DNA of 64,000 nucleotides from Lactarius indigo (taxonomy: Eukaryota; Basidiomycota; Agaricomycetes; Russulales; Russulaceae), in NCBI GenBank assembly GCA_025766275.1, contig JAFKAC010000083.1:62001-126000 (forward strand), given 5' to 3'. A model generated the notes under the pieces. The model was given only the letters and a program-made list of their open reading frames with translations, was not told the origin of the DNA and did no database searches. The translations under genes and the position numbers were made by a program. Positions 10,212 to 20,376 of the stretch are shown here, in pieces; positions within the stretch are counted from its first letter, which is position 1; each line of letters begins with the position of its first letter.

Positions 10212-11310
10212 TCAGCGGTCTCTGTGGTTGACAGGCTTGTCAAGGGTTTGTATTATGTGCAGGTACACTATGGGTATGGCTACACAAAGTATAATATAAC
10301 TACATAATCTCGTCACCATCGCCCTCACCGCCACCGCCTTCGTCACCACTGCCATCATCCACGCTGGCGCTGTCGTGGTCGCCTTCATCACTGCTGCCTT
10401 CGTGCGAGGCTGATTGCCTTCGTTGTCAATGCCGGCGCTGTTGTGACCACTTTCATTGTCGGTGCCAGCTGTCTTTGTTGTCGACACCAGCGTGGTGGTG
10501 ATCGTCTTTGTCGTGGACGCTGGCGCGGTGGTGATCGTCTTCAACGTCGACGCCGGTGCAGTGGTGATTGTCTCCATCGTGTTCCAGCATGTGAAGAGCA
10601 ATAGTTTCGGTGGACAACATTGAGTCGAGCCACTGCCCAGCCGCTGCCGCAGGACACCGTATTTTTTTTTTTTTTTTTTGAATCAGTTTTATTCCGGGGC
10701 AGTAATAATACAAGACCGGTCCTCATCCTCTATCAAGAGAGAAGAGATTTACGAGAAGTAAGTAACGTGCACCCAAGTGATGAGGTAAGAAATTGCGTCA
10801 CCTCCCAGAGGAGACGTAGAGACTGAAGGGAAGAGGGTAGCATACCGCGCAAATAAAAACTAACGGCAGAGGAGCAAAATGTGTGTGTGTCGTAATGTAA
10901 CATAAGGGCGGCCTATTTAGGCCGGGGTCAGGTCGTGTTCGGAGAGCAGGGCTGGGGACAGGGGGCGTCGGAGGAGCAGGACACCGTATGTCGATATCTG
11001 GCCCTCCTGTTGTCGAGGTCATCGAGGTCGCCTCGTCGCAATCACATCAGTCGAGGTTCCGCCTGGTGGCCAGTGGTTGTCGTAGTTGTCGTGGACGCCG
11101 ACTTGTGGCTGTAGTCGTTGTTGTTGTTGTTATTGTGGCCATAGTCGTGGTTGTGGTTGTCGTCATGGTCGTGTCGTGGTCGTCACCGTTGTTGTCGCCT
11201 GTTGTCGTCCTGTCGCCCTGTCGCCGCTGTTGTTGGCGCCTCGTTGGCGCCGTGCTGGTAGCGTCGTGGGTCAACGTCGCCCCCACCGTGACGGTTGTGG
11301 TCACATCTGA
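10212..11310. repeat. Low-complexity minisatellite-like DNA (Thr/Asp or Val-type repeats)
   Basis: The bases are built from degenerate gtcgtng/gttgtng words, giving long Thr-rich frames on the minus strand and Val-rich frames on the plus strand. Neither has a domain, signal peptide or splice support, so I treat them as spurious. The tract is split by a short retroelement at 10663-10975. Confidence 0.6.
10663..10975 (-). mobile_element. Short poly(A) retroelement sharing the SINE 3' tail
   Basis: Read on the minus strand, this 313-bp insertion ends in TACTGCCCCGGAATAAAA... and a run of about 18 As (the T run at 10663-10679). Its flanks carry a 14-bp target duplication, gcaggacaccgtat, at 10649-10662 and 10976-10989. 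The terminal bases, plus CTCCTCTGGGAGG upstream, match the SINE at 194-1189. The 5' end shows no A or B box, so it is either 5'-truncated or the tail of the partner LINE. Confidence 0.85.
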
Positions 11311-12967
11311 GTCGTCACCATCGTCATGTGGCTTTGTTCAGGGTCCTATGCTAAGGCCAATAAGTCAGTAGAAAATCACTAGAAAACGTCGTGAATCCAA
11401 AGAAAAAAAAGAAAGAAACTTAGCGTTTCAGGAGCTGCAACATACCGTGAGAATGCCGAGACCAAAGTGATGAGGCAGAGGTGAGGCGAGGCAGAGGCGC
11501 AAATGGGCCACCTGTAGTTGGAAGAGTGTGAGACGAGGAAGACGACAGGACAAAACGGCGTCTAGCTCGAACAGAAATAGGACGAGACGTGGGGACGCAT
11601 GGCCGATTATAAGTGCCCTAGGGGCCGCTTGTGAGTCGTCGTTGTTCAAGTAGATGCCAATTTGATCCGATGTAGCAAGGTGAGCAGGCAAGATAATGAA
11701 TGTCAAAAGATGTGTGTGAGGATGTGTGGGAGGAAAGATGGGATGAGCGAGAGAAATCGATGGGCAAACGAACTGCCAACGATGGTGATGTGGACGTTGT
11801 GGGAATGAGCCCAATATGGTAGCCATGCAGAGATGATATGATGCAGCCCGAACACTGGCATCGTCCCAGTCGAGGCTCGAAAAGTAAAACAATAGACACG
11901 ATAGTGGAAGTCATGCCTGCGGGTACCCGTGGCACGGTACGGGTTTGGCACGGGTCCAGAATTTGCTACCCGGGCCCGTACCTGCGACCCCTACTAACAA
12001 TCCCATGGTATCGGGCCAAGCCGGGCCAGCAAATCAGAGGGGGTGAAACTTGGGGTGAAACGCGGGGAATCGATAATGACATTGACAGAGGACAGAGAGT
12101 CAGGGTCGGGACTACATCTATACGTCTACCGTCTGGAACTGTGACTTGTCAGCCAGCTTATTATCATTCACGATTTGTGTTGTACTGGTGATACAACCAC
12201 ACTCTCCCCAGCCGATGAAATCGCGTTTTTTGTACTTTCTAGCTCGCCTGCGCTCGCTTGCACTCTACTGCACTCAGTCGGACTTTACAACGCTTGTGTG
12301 CACTTTCTAAGCGCCGATGTCCCACGCGCTTCGCCTCTTTCCGGTCACGGTGCGCTCTGAGCGCTTCCCCGTTCCCTACGCGTTTTAGCCTCCCCCTGAT
12401 CCCCTGTTAGCTAATGTGCCCTCTTTTCTTAGTCCACTTCCCCCAGTATATAGCCCATGTGACTAGAACTTTTACACCTCGGGTTATGGTATAGACTTTC
12501 CCTGTCAGATTTCGGACTTTGGGGTTCAGTGTAGCTCCTCCACCGAGTTCCCCAGCGTGCCGCATTCGCGCGTGACCTTAGCGACTCTGACCCAACGCAT
12601 TCCCGACACAGGCGGCCACCTTTCCGAAGCTTCGCGCCACATGGAAGCGTATGCGACTATTTCCGATCACTTGCGACCACCCATCCCAGTGAGGCTCCGT
12701 GTAGCCCACCCTTTCTGTTCGCGACCTCACCGCATTTGCGCGCGGCTTTACCCCTTCAACACAGACACTTCAGTGGTCGCCGCTCGACTCGGATCACATA
12801 GAGAACAGATGGCGACAAGCACTGAGTATATTGAGCAGAGGAAACTCGGGACTCGTAAGAGAGGAGTGGTATGACAATGGAATGAAGGGGGGCATAGGGA
12901 TCGAACGCGGGAACGAGACAAGACTCAGAATTCAGAGACGAGCCAAGACCTACAAGATATTGTAGTC
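11311..12967. other. Intergenic; no gene supported
   Basis: Several open frames exist on both strands but none shows a domain, codon pattern or splice structure that I trust. The stretch 11925-12020 is rich in gggtac/gtaccc words similar to 10160-10215. From 12170 to 12880 the sequence is C-rich with no clear function; it lies downstream of the gene at 12968-14408 and may include its 3' region. Confidence 0.4.
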
Positions 12968-14408
12968 TCAGTTAGTGTTCTCGAAGGATACGCCATCGTC
13001 CTCCACCTTTCCCCTCCCCCTCCCCCTCCCCCTCCCCCTTCCCCTCCCCCGCCCCCGCCCCCTACCTGTCTGTGCTCGTTTCGGTTGAGATGTGGTGTTG
13101 TCGATTTTCCCAAGGCGCTTCGTGACGATCTTGTATTGTTCCTCGGCAACTTTGAGTTGTCCCATAGCATCATTTATCAGAGCCTTTATGCGCGCGATTT
13201 CTCCACTGTACATGACCGCTCTTACCACGTCTTCTATCCGAGCGTGCGTGCGACCCATGTTATTCAACAAATAATCGACTCCACTCATCTGCGATTGAGA
13301 CGATGAATGAGCCACATCAGATCGCGAGCCGCTCGCGTTCGTGGTTCCTTCGTGTGGCTTCTCCAAAGCTTTGAACATATGTGAGAGCGAGAAAAAAAGG
13401 ATGAACGAGCCGTTCATAGCTCACCGGTGGCAGTACGCTTGCACGTAGCGTCTTGGCCTATACTCCGACATAAAAGACATCTATCTGGTTCATCATCGAG
13501 AAACATACAGCTCTGGTGGTTTTTGACGCAGTTGGCACACTGGAAGGGGGATTATTGAAGAATAATAGCAATTTGAGGCGACATACACGACTGAGGCGCT
13601 GTGAATCATCGCCGGGTGATCGTGCACGCTTTAATCCACCCGTGGTCACCAGGCCAGACTGCTGTCATGGAATTGGTCAGTAACGGGAATTGGCGAAATA
13701 TCAAAACTTACAGTACTCAAAGGACTTGCGGCAACAATGGAGGAAGCACGTGCTGCCGCTTGACGAATGGGTTGGCGCCTTTGAACATCCGAATTCGCAT
13801 CGAAGATCGAAGATCCGGTCGACGGGGGCCTAGAGTCAAGAGGGGTGGAGTGTACTGATGGTGACGGCGTTAGCCCCGTGTCTTGGGGTGACACGGCGAG
13901 ATTAGGTGATATTGTTGAAGGCGCGAGTAGCGGTGCGGGTGAGTTCAAAGGTGCAGTGGTGGGTGAGGGTGCCGCGCGCGCCTGAGCCTCAAAAGTTGGA
14001 GAAACAAATTGTGCGATGCTCGCGGTCGCAGTAGCCTCTTTGGAAGCGCGTAGGCGCAAATTATCCTCCAACCCACTTACTACGTGTGGTGAATGGGAGA
14101 TCCATTCAATGGTGATGAAGTGAAAGAATCTTCCACGGATATCGTTGAGAAAAATTTTGACGTCGGGATCCGATAATGGGTTGAGCCCTATAGATTCACC
14201 GAGACTGACTAATGAGCCCTATTTCTGTCAGTCAGCGACGGTAATGTTGAAATTTTGAGAAATAATGGCGTACTAGCTTGGAAGAAAAATTGATAACCCA
14301 TTTTTCTGCTGATTCCTTGTCACCTTGGAGTGCGTCGAAGGAGTCGCGAACGAGAAGTGAAGTACGGGTATTATTGTACAACTCCTGAATGATGGTCGTA
14401 GATCCCAT
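12968..14408 (-). CDS. Six-cysteine-cluster protein with C-terminal RG tail, about 410 aa
   Basis: Five exons fit one frame: 14408-14274, 14218-13712, 13661-13587, 13539-13425, 13368-12968, with introns of 47-56 nt, all GT-AG, summing to 411 codons. The N-terminal half is followed by a Ser/Pro-rich linker. Residues about 240-275 hold six cysteines (CxxC, then C, then CLLC, then C), resembling the C6 zinc clusters common in basidiomycete proteins, including transposon-linked ones. A helical stretch follows (EDVVRAVMYSGEIARIKALI). An Arg-Gly dipeptide run near residues 380-400 would favour nucleic-acid binding. DNA binding is inferred, not shown. No frame damage is seen. Start chosen at the ATG at 14408; an earlier start is not excluded. 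Confidence 0.72.
13008..13063. repeat. Simple C-rich repeat encoding the RG tail
   Basis: A tract of cccctccc/cccgccc words inside the last exon of the six-cysteine gene. On the coding strand it reads gggggag/gggggcg and gives alternating Arg and Gly. Such tracts are length-variable and can form G-quadruplexes. Confidence 0.9.
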
Positions 14409-14705
14409 GCTTTGTGGGGGTTGCGCGCAAACCGACAGGCAAACCGATATGTCTTTATATTACGGCGCTCATCTGATTGCGCAAATTAACTAATCGATGC
14501 GTGCCGGAGTGCGCGCACCTCCATGTCATAGCATATATAAATACAAATGTTTGTTTGTATCTACTACTAGAAATACACCACGTTTATGTATGCGGGGAGT
14601 GCCGTGCTGAGAGTAAAAGAAAGTGAGACGGATGGGAAACGAACGCTAGAATCGAATGGAGACTTATCGCGCCTCAGGACCAGCGACGGCGTCTCATTCC
14701 TGTCT

Positions 14706-17266
14706 TTACCTCGGGGATGCCTTCGAAGGCTTTGTGCTGGTCCCACCACCGTTTTCGCTGCCGCCCCCGCTGCTTGCACTGGTGCCCGTGTTGCGGATCG
14801 ACAACAGTACCTCCATTGCAGTACTTCAGCTTATCCAGCAGCCGCTGTGCGATTGTGGCCTACTCCGCGTCCGACGACGGTGGCACGAGCGCCTGCGCCA
14901 TCACTTGGCTCAGCGCCCAGCGCGTTGGCACGTATCTTTTGTCAATATGCGCAATTGCGAGACCTTGCGCCTATAGAATGATCTTTGGGTGATCGTAAAA
15001 ATTGAACTGATAGTCGCGTTAGTTGTGTGTTCCCGCACGGCTAGTAGTAGGGAAGGTGCACACCTGGAGGGCGTCGTGGCTTAGCTTGAATACAATCACA
15101 TGCTTCATTCGAAGGTACTTCTGCACGAAGTGCATGCACTTCGTGTTTGAGGTACACCATACTCTTCAAGTCCTCTGGGTAGTCCGCGACCGTGTAATTC
15201 TTGCTCACGTACACCGTTCCTTGACGGCGCGACAAAATGTAATTGAAGCGCCTGCCATACCGAATCAACACGCCATACAAAAGGACGAACGAGAGATGAC
15301 ACACTGCTTGTCGGCGGCGAGGACGAGCGTGTTGTGCTGTCCTCGAAGCGCACACCGACCGAGCCCATGACGCAATGAATACCCTCTCCTCCGACATGTC
15401 CTCATCGCCGCTTGGGTCACGGAAAAGCACGTCCTGTGAGAGCGCATCGAATGCTACACGGAGGGTCTCCGCCGCAGCATCGAATCCGTTTACCTTGGGA
15501 GCAGCCGGTGTTGGTGCGGTAGCGACGGCGCCGCCTGATGATCCTGCATTAAAAAGTGCCTATCAGCCCCAGTCCAGAAATGCGTGAGTAGGCAGTCTCA
15601 CCGAGAACTACCTGGGTCTCCTTCGTGCACACTCGGACACGTCGCTCGCCTCGTACTGTCTCCACGGCCGGTGCAGGTACATTCTCCGCATCCTCAGACG
15701 GGAACTTGGTGGTGGAACGGGAGACCTGCGCAGGCACCATCTGCGCGACGATCCGGGCCTTCGGACTTTGTAGCTCTTTCGTCCGCGCTTCCTCCCCTTG
15801 CATTTCGTACGCAGCACCGTCCTCCTCCATGGTCCCCTGCAGTCTTGTGGCCCTCTGGGTCTTGGCAGGCGACTTGAGTGCCTCTTTCTTTGCGGCTTGC
15901 AACTTACGAAGGAGTGTCGGTTCTCCGCGCGCGACACCAACGCCACCGGGCACCTCCATGAGCGGCTGACGTGCAGAGCTGAGCAGAACGGATATCGGGC
16001 TTCCAGGCTGCACTGCATTCCGGAATTCACGCTCCTGCTGCGCAAGACTGCTCACGCTACTTGCACTTGGGACGGGGGGTTCGATGTCACACGACGTGGC
16101 TCTCAACCTCCCCATCGAGTTGGCACACCTACCGCAAGTGAGCGAGATTCGCTTGTGAGACGGGGGGAGAGAGGTGTCGGAACTCGGGGGGGATGTCCCG
16201 CGCGGACACGGGTATGTATCCAGGAACGATGCCGCGGGTAAAGAACGCGTGGTTGACGATGTCGTGCAACGAGGGCCGTTCTTGGGCGTTGGGTGTGAGT
16301 ACCTGCTGCACCAGCTCGCGGGCGTCGAGTGATACATCTCGGTGTGAAGGAACTCATATTGGTTGTCGCGGATACGCCTGCGCAGAGCTGAGGTCAAGTC
16401 GCTAGTAGGAATACCTGCGAGCTTACTGATACACCTCTTAGACGACTTTGGGTAGGAAGGGAGGACAGCCGACGACGAATGCGTACAGGACGACACTGAT
16501 CGACCAGATGTCAATTTCAAAACTGTGTCCGTTCGCAGTGTCGAACAATACCTCCGGCGCAAATATAGTTAGGCGTCCCGCAGATAATCTTCTTCCGCTC
16601 CCCGGGGCTCTCGATAAGCGCGGCCAGACCAAAGTCGCCAACTTTGATGTTCATGTCTGCGTCAAGGACTAGATTGCCGAGCTAAAGGTCACGGTGGATG
16701 ACCCGGTGGGTGTGCATATAGTGGTAGGCACCAATTAGTTGCATCATAAAAAACTGTGCCTCTGGCTCTGTGAAGACGCGACGACGGTGGAACATGCCCA
16801 TTAGAGAACCGACGAAACAAAGCTCAAGGGTCAAGTATACGTTCTCATCATCCTCGAAGCAATCCATGAACTGGACGATGTTGAGGTGGTCTATCGTCTC
16901 GTGGATTTTGATCTCTGCGTGAAACTTGTTTAGTATCGGAGAACGATCTGGGGATGGTGAACACGCACCTTGGTTTTAGCTTTCTTGGTCTTGAGCGAGC
17001 TCTTCGTCACGACCTTACATGAAAGGTAGTTATTGCGGGAATCTCTGACATGATACAGTCCAGTGAAACCACCCTGTAGGGGTAGGGTAGGTAAGGACCA
17101 GAGAGGGTAGAGATAGGTAGGTGCTTACTTCTCCGAGGAAAGACATTCTTTGATATCGCAGGGAACCCGTCTCGTCTTGAATAACTCGGGGTGGGGAAGG
17201 GAGCTGAACTTTGGCATTCTGAAGAGGTGGGGAAGGCGACGGTTTCTTTTCATGGGACGTTAGCTT
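14706..17266 (-). pseudogene. Polo-like kinase pseudogene, introns retained
   Basis: The whole architecture of a polo-like kinase (Cdc5/Plo1/Plk1 family, mitotic Ser/Thr kinase) can be followed. It runs from the Gly loop (GEGGFTGLYHV), Lys in SCKVV, HRDL, DFGLA, GTPNY and the APEVLF-type segment, through HAFF after the kinase and a linker, to polo box 1 (GSVGVRFEDSTT; NYTVADYPEDLKS), polo box 2 (FNFYDHPKIIL; DKRY), and a C-terminus near 14706. It is dead in several ways: no start codon in frame, TAG right after HRDL (16682-16684), an extra base before APEVLF (near 16562), frameshifts near 16345 and 15330, and a loss of about 25 residues near 15150. Introns such as the one after SFLGE remain, so this is a DNA-level duplicate, not a processed copy. 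Confidence 0.92.
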
Positions 17267-18097
17267 TGGTGGGACCTCAAGAGGTGGTTATTGATAGCGT
17301 TAGATAAGGGGTTGCACCAATGGATTATCGTTGAGGTGGCCGGTGGAGAGATCGGAGCGAGACGAGCGTGATGGAGATGAGCGTTCATTTGCCACAGAGG
17401 CCTGACACCCGAGACAACTAGAAAGAAGAATTACGACTTGCTGGCCGACTTGCACGCCGTTGAGTAATTTAAGGTCCGACACCTCTGCGTGTTTATTATG
17501 TGGGCAATACCACCCTCGTCACAGGCCATCACATGACCGCGTTCTCGGCCCAATGGAGCGAGACTGTGACAGCCGCCACGACCGCATATCCTCCCCGCCA
17601 AACCACATCCGTCGTGCGTGTGTAGCTTTGACGTAACTTGTGCTGGCATGACCTTACCTTTGATTTCCTAGCGACATGTCGATGCAGGCCTCTTGACTGT
17701 CGCCAGCCCAAGCGCATTCGACAGAGAAATTTACGAATATGTCCCGCTTTCTTATTTTCCACAATTCGACCACTAAAACAATGCAACCACGATCGTGAAG
17801 TGTATTTCCAGTCCACTTCACAGGGTGTAATCTAGCTTCTCCATGCGGTGATATCCAGCCTGCCGACCCTCCTTCCATGCGAGGGTCCGCTCGTCCAGCT
17901 CGCTGCTCTTACCGCCCATGACGCAGCTCCCACACGTCAAGCCCCTCAATCCCAAGCCCAGGCGTGAATGCCGCGCTAGGAATGGAAAGGGAAGAACACG
18001 GATGAGGTGACACAATAACTACACGAGGTGCCTGCCAACACTGGTGCGTCCCCTTTTTTTGTGTTTCGCGGGCGGGAGCTGAAATGCCACGGCGACG
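17267..18097. other. Intergenic upstream of the kinase pseudogene; nothing supported
   Basis: Short open frames occur on both strands (up to 95 codons) without domain, splice or context support. The 5' end of the original kinase gene would lie at the left edge of this stretch but no start was found. Confidence 0.4.
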
Positions 18098-18481
18098 TTG
18101 GGTTGGCTTCTACTAGATGTGGGTTATGACCCATCCAAGGAGGCACGGGCGGAGCGGAAGGAGCGCATGGTGAACGAACCTCAGCGCCTGCGGAATTTCG
18201 CCCGGATCGAGCATGGGCGGACGACGGCGATGGCCACTGGCCCTCAGGTCGACCGTAGGCGGTATGTTGATCACGCTCTCGCTACGACACATATGAGCAC
18301 GACGAACCTGGGCAAGTTCGGCCGCGTGCTCGACAGCGAGAAAAGCCAGGCCAGGCGAAATGCAAGGTACCGTACGCCTCCCGCCTCACTCTCACGTGCT
18401 CACTACTTCACCCCCGATTATATTTATACAGCGCTACTTCGCTCCCAGCTCGAACCGATTGAAAAGTCCGTCGACGCGTAA
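18098..18481 (+). CDS. Hypothetical protein or fragment, 127 aa
   Basis: An open frame of 127 codons rich in Arg, Lys and Glu in its first half (GYDPSKEARAERKERM) and basic throughout. A donor-like gtaccg and an acceptor-like ttatacag (about 18366-18431) inside it suggest part of it may be intronic. It has no paralogue in the window and no family I recognise. It could be a remnant of a larger gene. Confidence 0.3.
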   Translation: MGWLLLDVGYDPSKEARAERKERMVNEPQRLRNFARIEHGRTTAMATGPQVDRRRYVDHALATTHMSTTNLGKFGRVLDSEKSQARRNARYRTPPASLSRAHYFTPDYIYTALLRSQLEPIEKSVDA

Positions 18482-20376
18482 AAGAGTGCGAATCTCGAAC
18501 GAATAAGAAATGGCTCGTCCGGTGGCTTACCATCTACAAAGTCGAAACAGGATCGGGCTGGCGGCAATGCAAGGGACTTGGTCAACGGTCAACGTGCGCA
18601 AGGTGCGATTCGCTTCTGTGGGGCGGGGAGCAACTGCGCAAGTCGGGCTAGGGTCGTGAGAGCTGAGGTGATAATGCTATGATAACATCCGCAAAAACAC
18701 ATAGGCCCTTTGGCGCTACTTCAATCCTGCGCCGCAAACGCCATAAACCTACATTGTGTCCGTGACCCCGTACTTTCTCCGTTCCTACGGATTCTGCAAC
18801 AACGGGACCGAGATGCCCAAGGTTACTACGGAAAGCCCCCATCCCTGTAGTTCGCTCCCATTTGGATTCGGTTTGCGTTCTCAATCTCCCGGACAGTATC
18901 ACTGATATCCTCGTCTAGGTCGGTGCTCTCGATTTCTCGCACTGTCTCGCGGATATCCTCGTCTGAGCGCACATATCCTTGAAGCACATCACCTACTACG
19001 ACGAGCAAGGCCGTCATAGATTCCGGATATGAAAAGTCCGAGAAGATCCCACGGCCTCGGAAAATCAGGTCGCAAATGATATTAAGGAGGATACATTGCA
19101 TCCGGGGCGATTCCCTGCCCTCCATCTAGTGGGACATCATGATCTCGAAGATGCCGACACAGAAGACGCCATTCGATTCGTGAAGATATCAATGGAACTC
19201 AAGACCACCGCCGTCAGGTAGATCTCGCAGATGCCACAGTTGCCGTCTCATCAAGCTATTGGGCCGGCGCAGAGAAACAGGGACTTGGTCGGTGGATTTC
19301 AAGCTTTCAAGCACTTACTCGTATTTCTCAGCAACATGACCATCCAGGACTTCACGAAGCTTAAAGCCAAGTTCGACCAACACTTGAACTCATTGTCCCG
19401 GGAATGTCAATTGGGGAATGACTGGGGTGCTGCCCGTGGCTGGGATACTGAAGTATCGCTTATCAGGGAGCATTGAGATCGGCGTCGCTCGTCGAATGAT
19501 ACACTGGTGAGTTGCCGAATCGACCTGTGAGTAGTATCGTCCATTACACGTTAATAAACAGAGATCTGTCAGTCGACGTCCTTTATGCCGCTGGCTTCGA
19601 CGTCAATGCGCTCCCACTCTGAGATTTGTTGTTGGTGGGTTCAGTTGGTAGGATTTGTTCGACTTGCTCCCTGGTCTTCTTGGCCCAGGGCTAGAATATT
19701 CAACGGAGTTTCTCAACGCGTTCCCATGCTGTCTTGAGACATTCATCGATCCTATGAGCGTGCCTCATTGGGTGAGCTATATTCAGATTGAAGGCCTGCC
19801 TGTCGATTCGCCGCGTACCCAACGAGCACTTGCAACCGGTTGCTACCCAGTATTCGCTGAATGTCCACGAGTGAAAGGCAGATCCAGCGTATGACGAACG
19901 ACGCAACTGTCAGTGGTAAGCCTCAACACGGGGGTTCCCGAAGCCCCGCCAGATCAACGCTTTTTGGAAAAGCGCTCTATTGATTTGTAAACGGCTGTAA
20001 CTATACAAATATTTCCTAAGATCAGAGCTGACTTCGTCGAGGTGGACCGGACTGGGGTGGTGTAAATACGTTTAACTGTATTGATCAGAAAATGAACGAA
20101 CGACGATGCAATGTTGATGATAAAGATGTACAGTGCATGCAGAGTACGAGAACGAAAAAATTGAATAACGAATGTTGTGCCGCAAAGGTGACCAGACTGA
20201 GAATTGAATATGAATGAATGAATGAATGTGTCATCATGAACAGAATCCACGCCGGGATCTGCAAAACATGCCCATGAGAACGAAATAAAATGAACGCGTC
20301 ACCTTCCCCGTTCACCCACGGGTAACGCGTTATCGTCGTCATCGACGAGCTACCGCCCGCGGCGCTCATGGTATCA
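18482..20376. other. No confident gene; two weak candidates
   Basis: A minus-strand frame at 18826-19125 contains an imperfect internal repeat of the pattern DEDI-x-x-TVREIE. A plus-strand frame at 19231-19476 (QAFKHLLVFLSNMTIQDFTKLKAK) has reasonable composition. Neither has support beyond length. The rest, including 19480-20376, shows nothing I can name; the part next to 20377 is the 3' flank of the gene that ends there. Confidence 0.35.
20211..20229. repeat. (TGAA)n microsatellite
   Basis: Four to five copies of tgaa in a row, in the 3' flank of the gene at 20377-23344. Confidence 0.9.

Noticed and set aside
10212..11310. Thr-rich or Val-rich secreted proteins on either strand
   Set aside because: Pure low-complexity translation of a gtcgtng repeat, split by a retroelement; no start context, signal peptide or splicing.
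11925..12020. Terminal inverted repeat of a hAT-like transposon (gggtac/gtaccc words)
   Set aside because: No matching opposite end with an 8-bp duplication was found; similarity to 10160-10215 is only in word content.
15549..16562. A 337-codon minus-strand gene
   Set aside because: It is the kinase pseudogene read across its frameshifts and an intron; only the linker part is the true frame.
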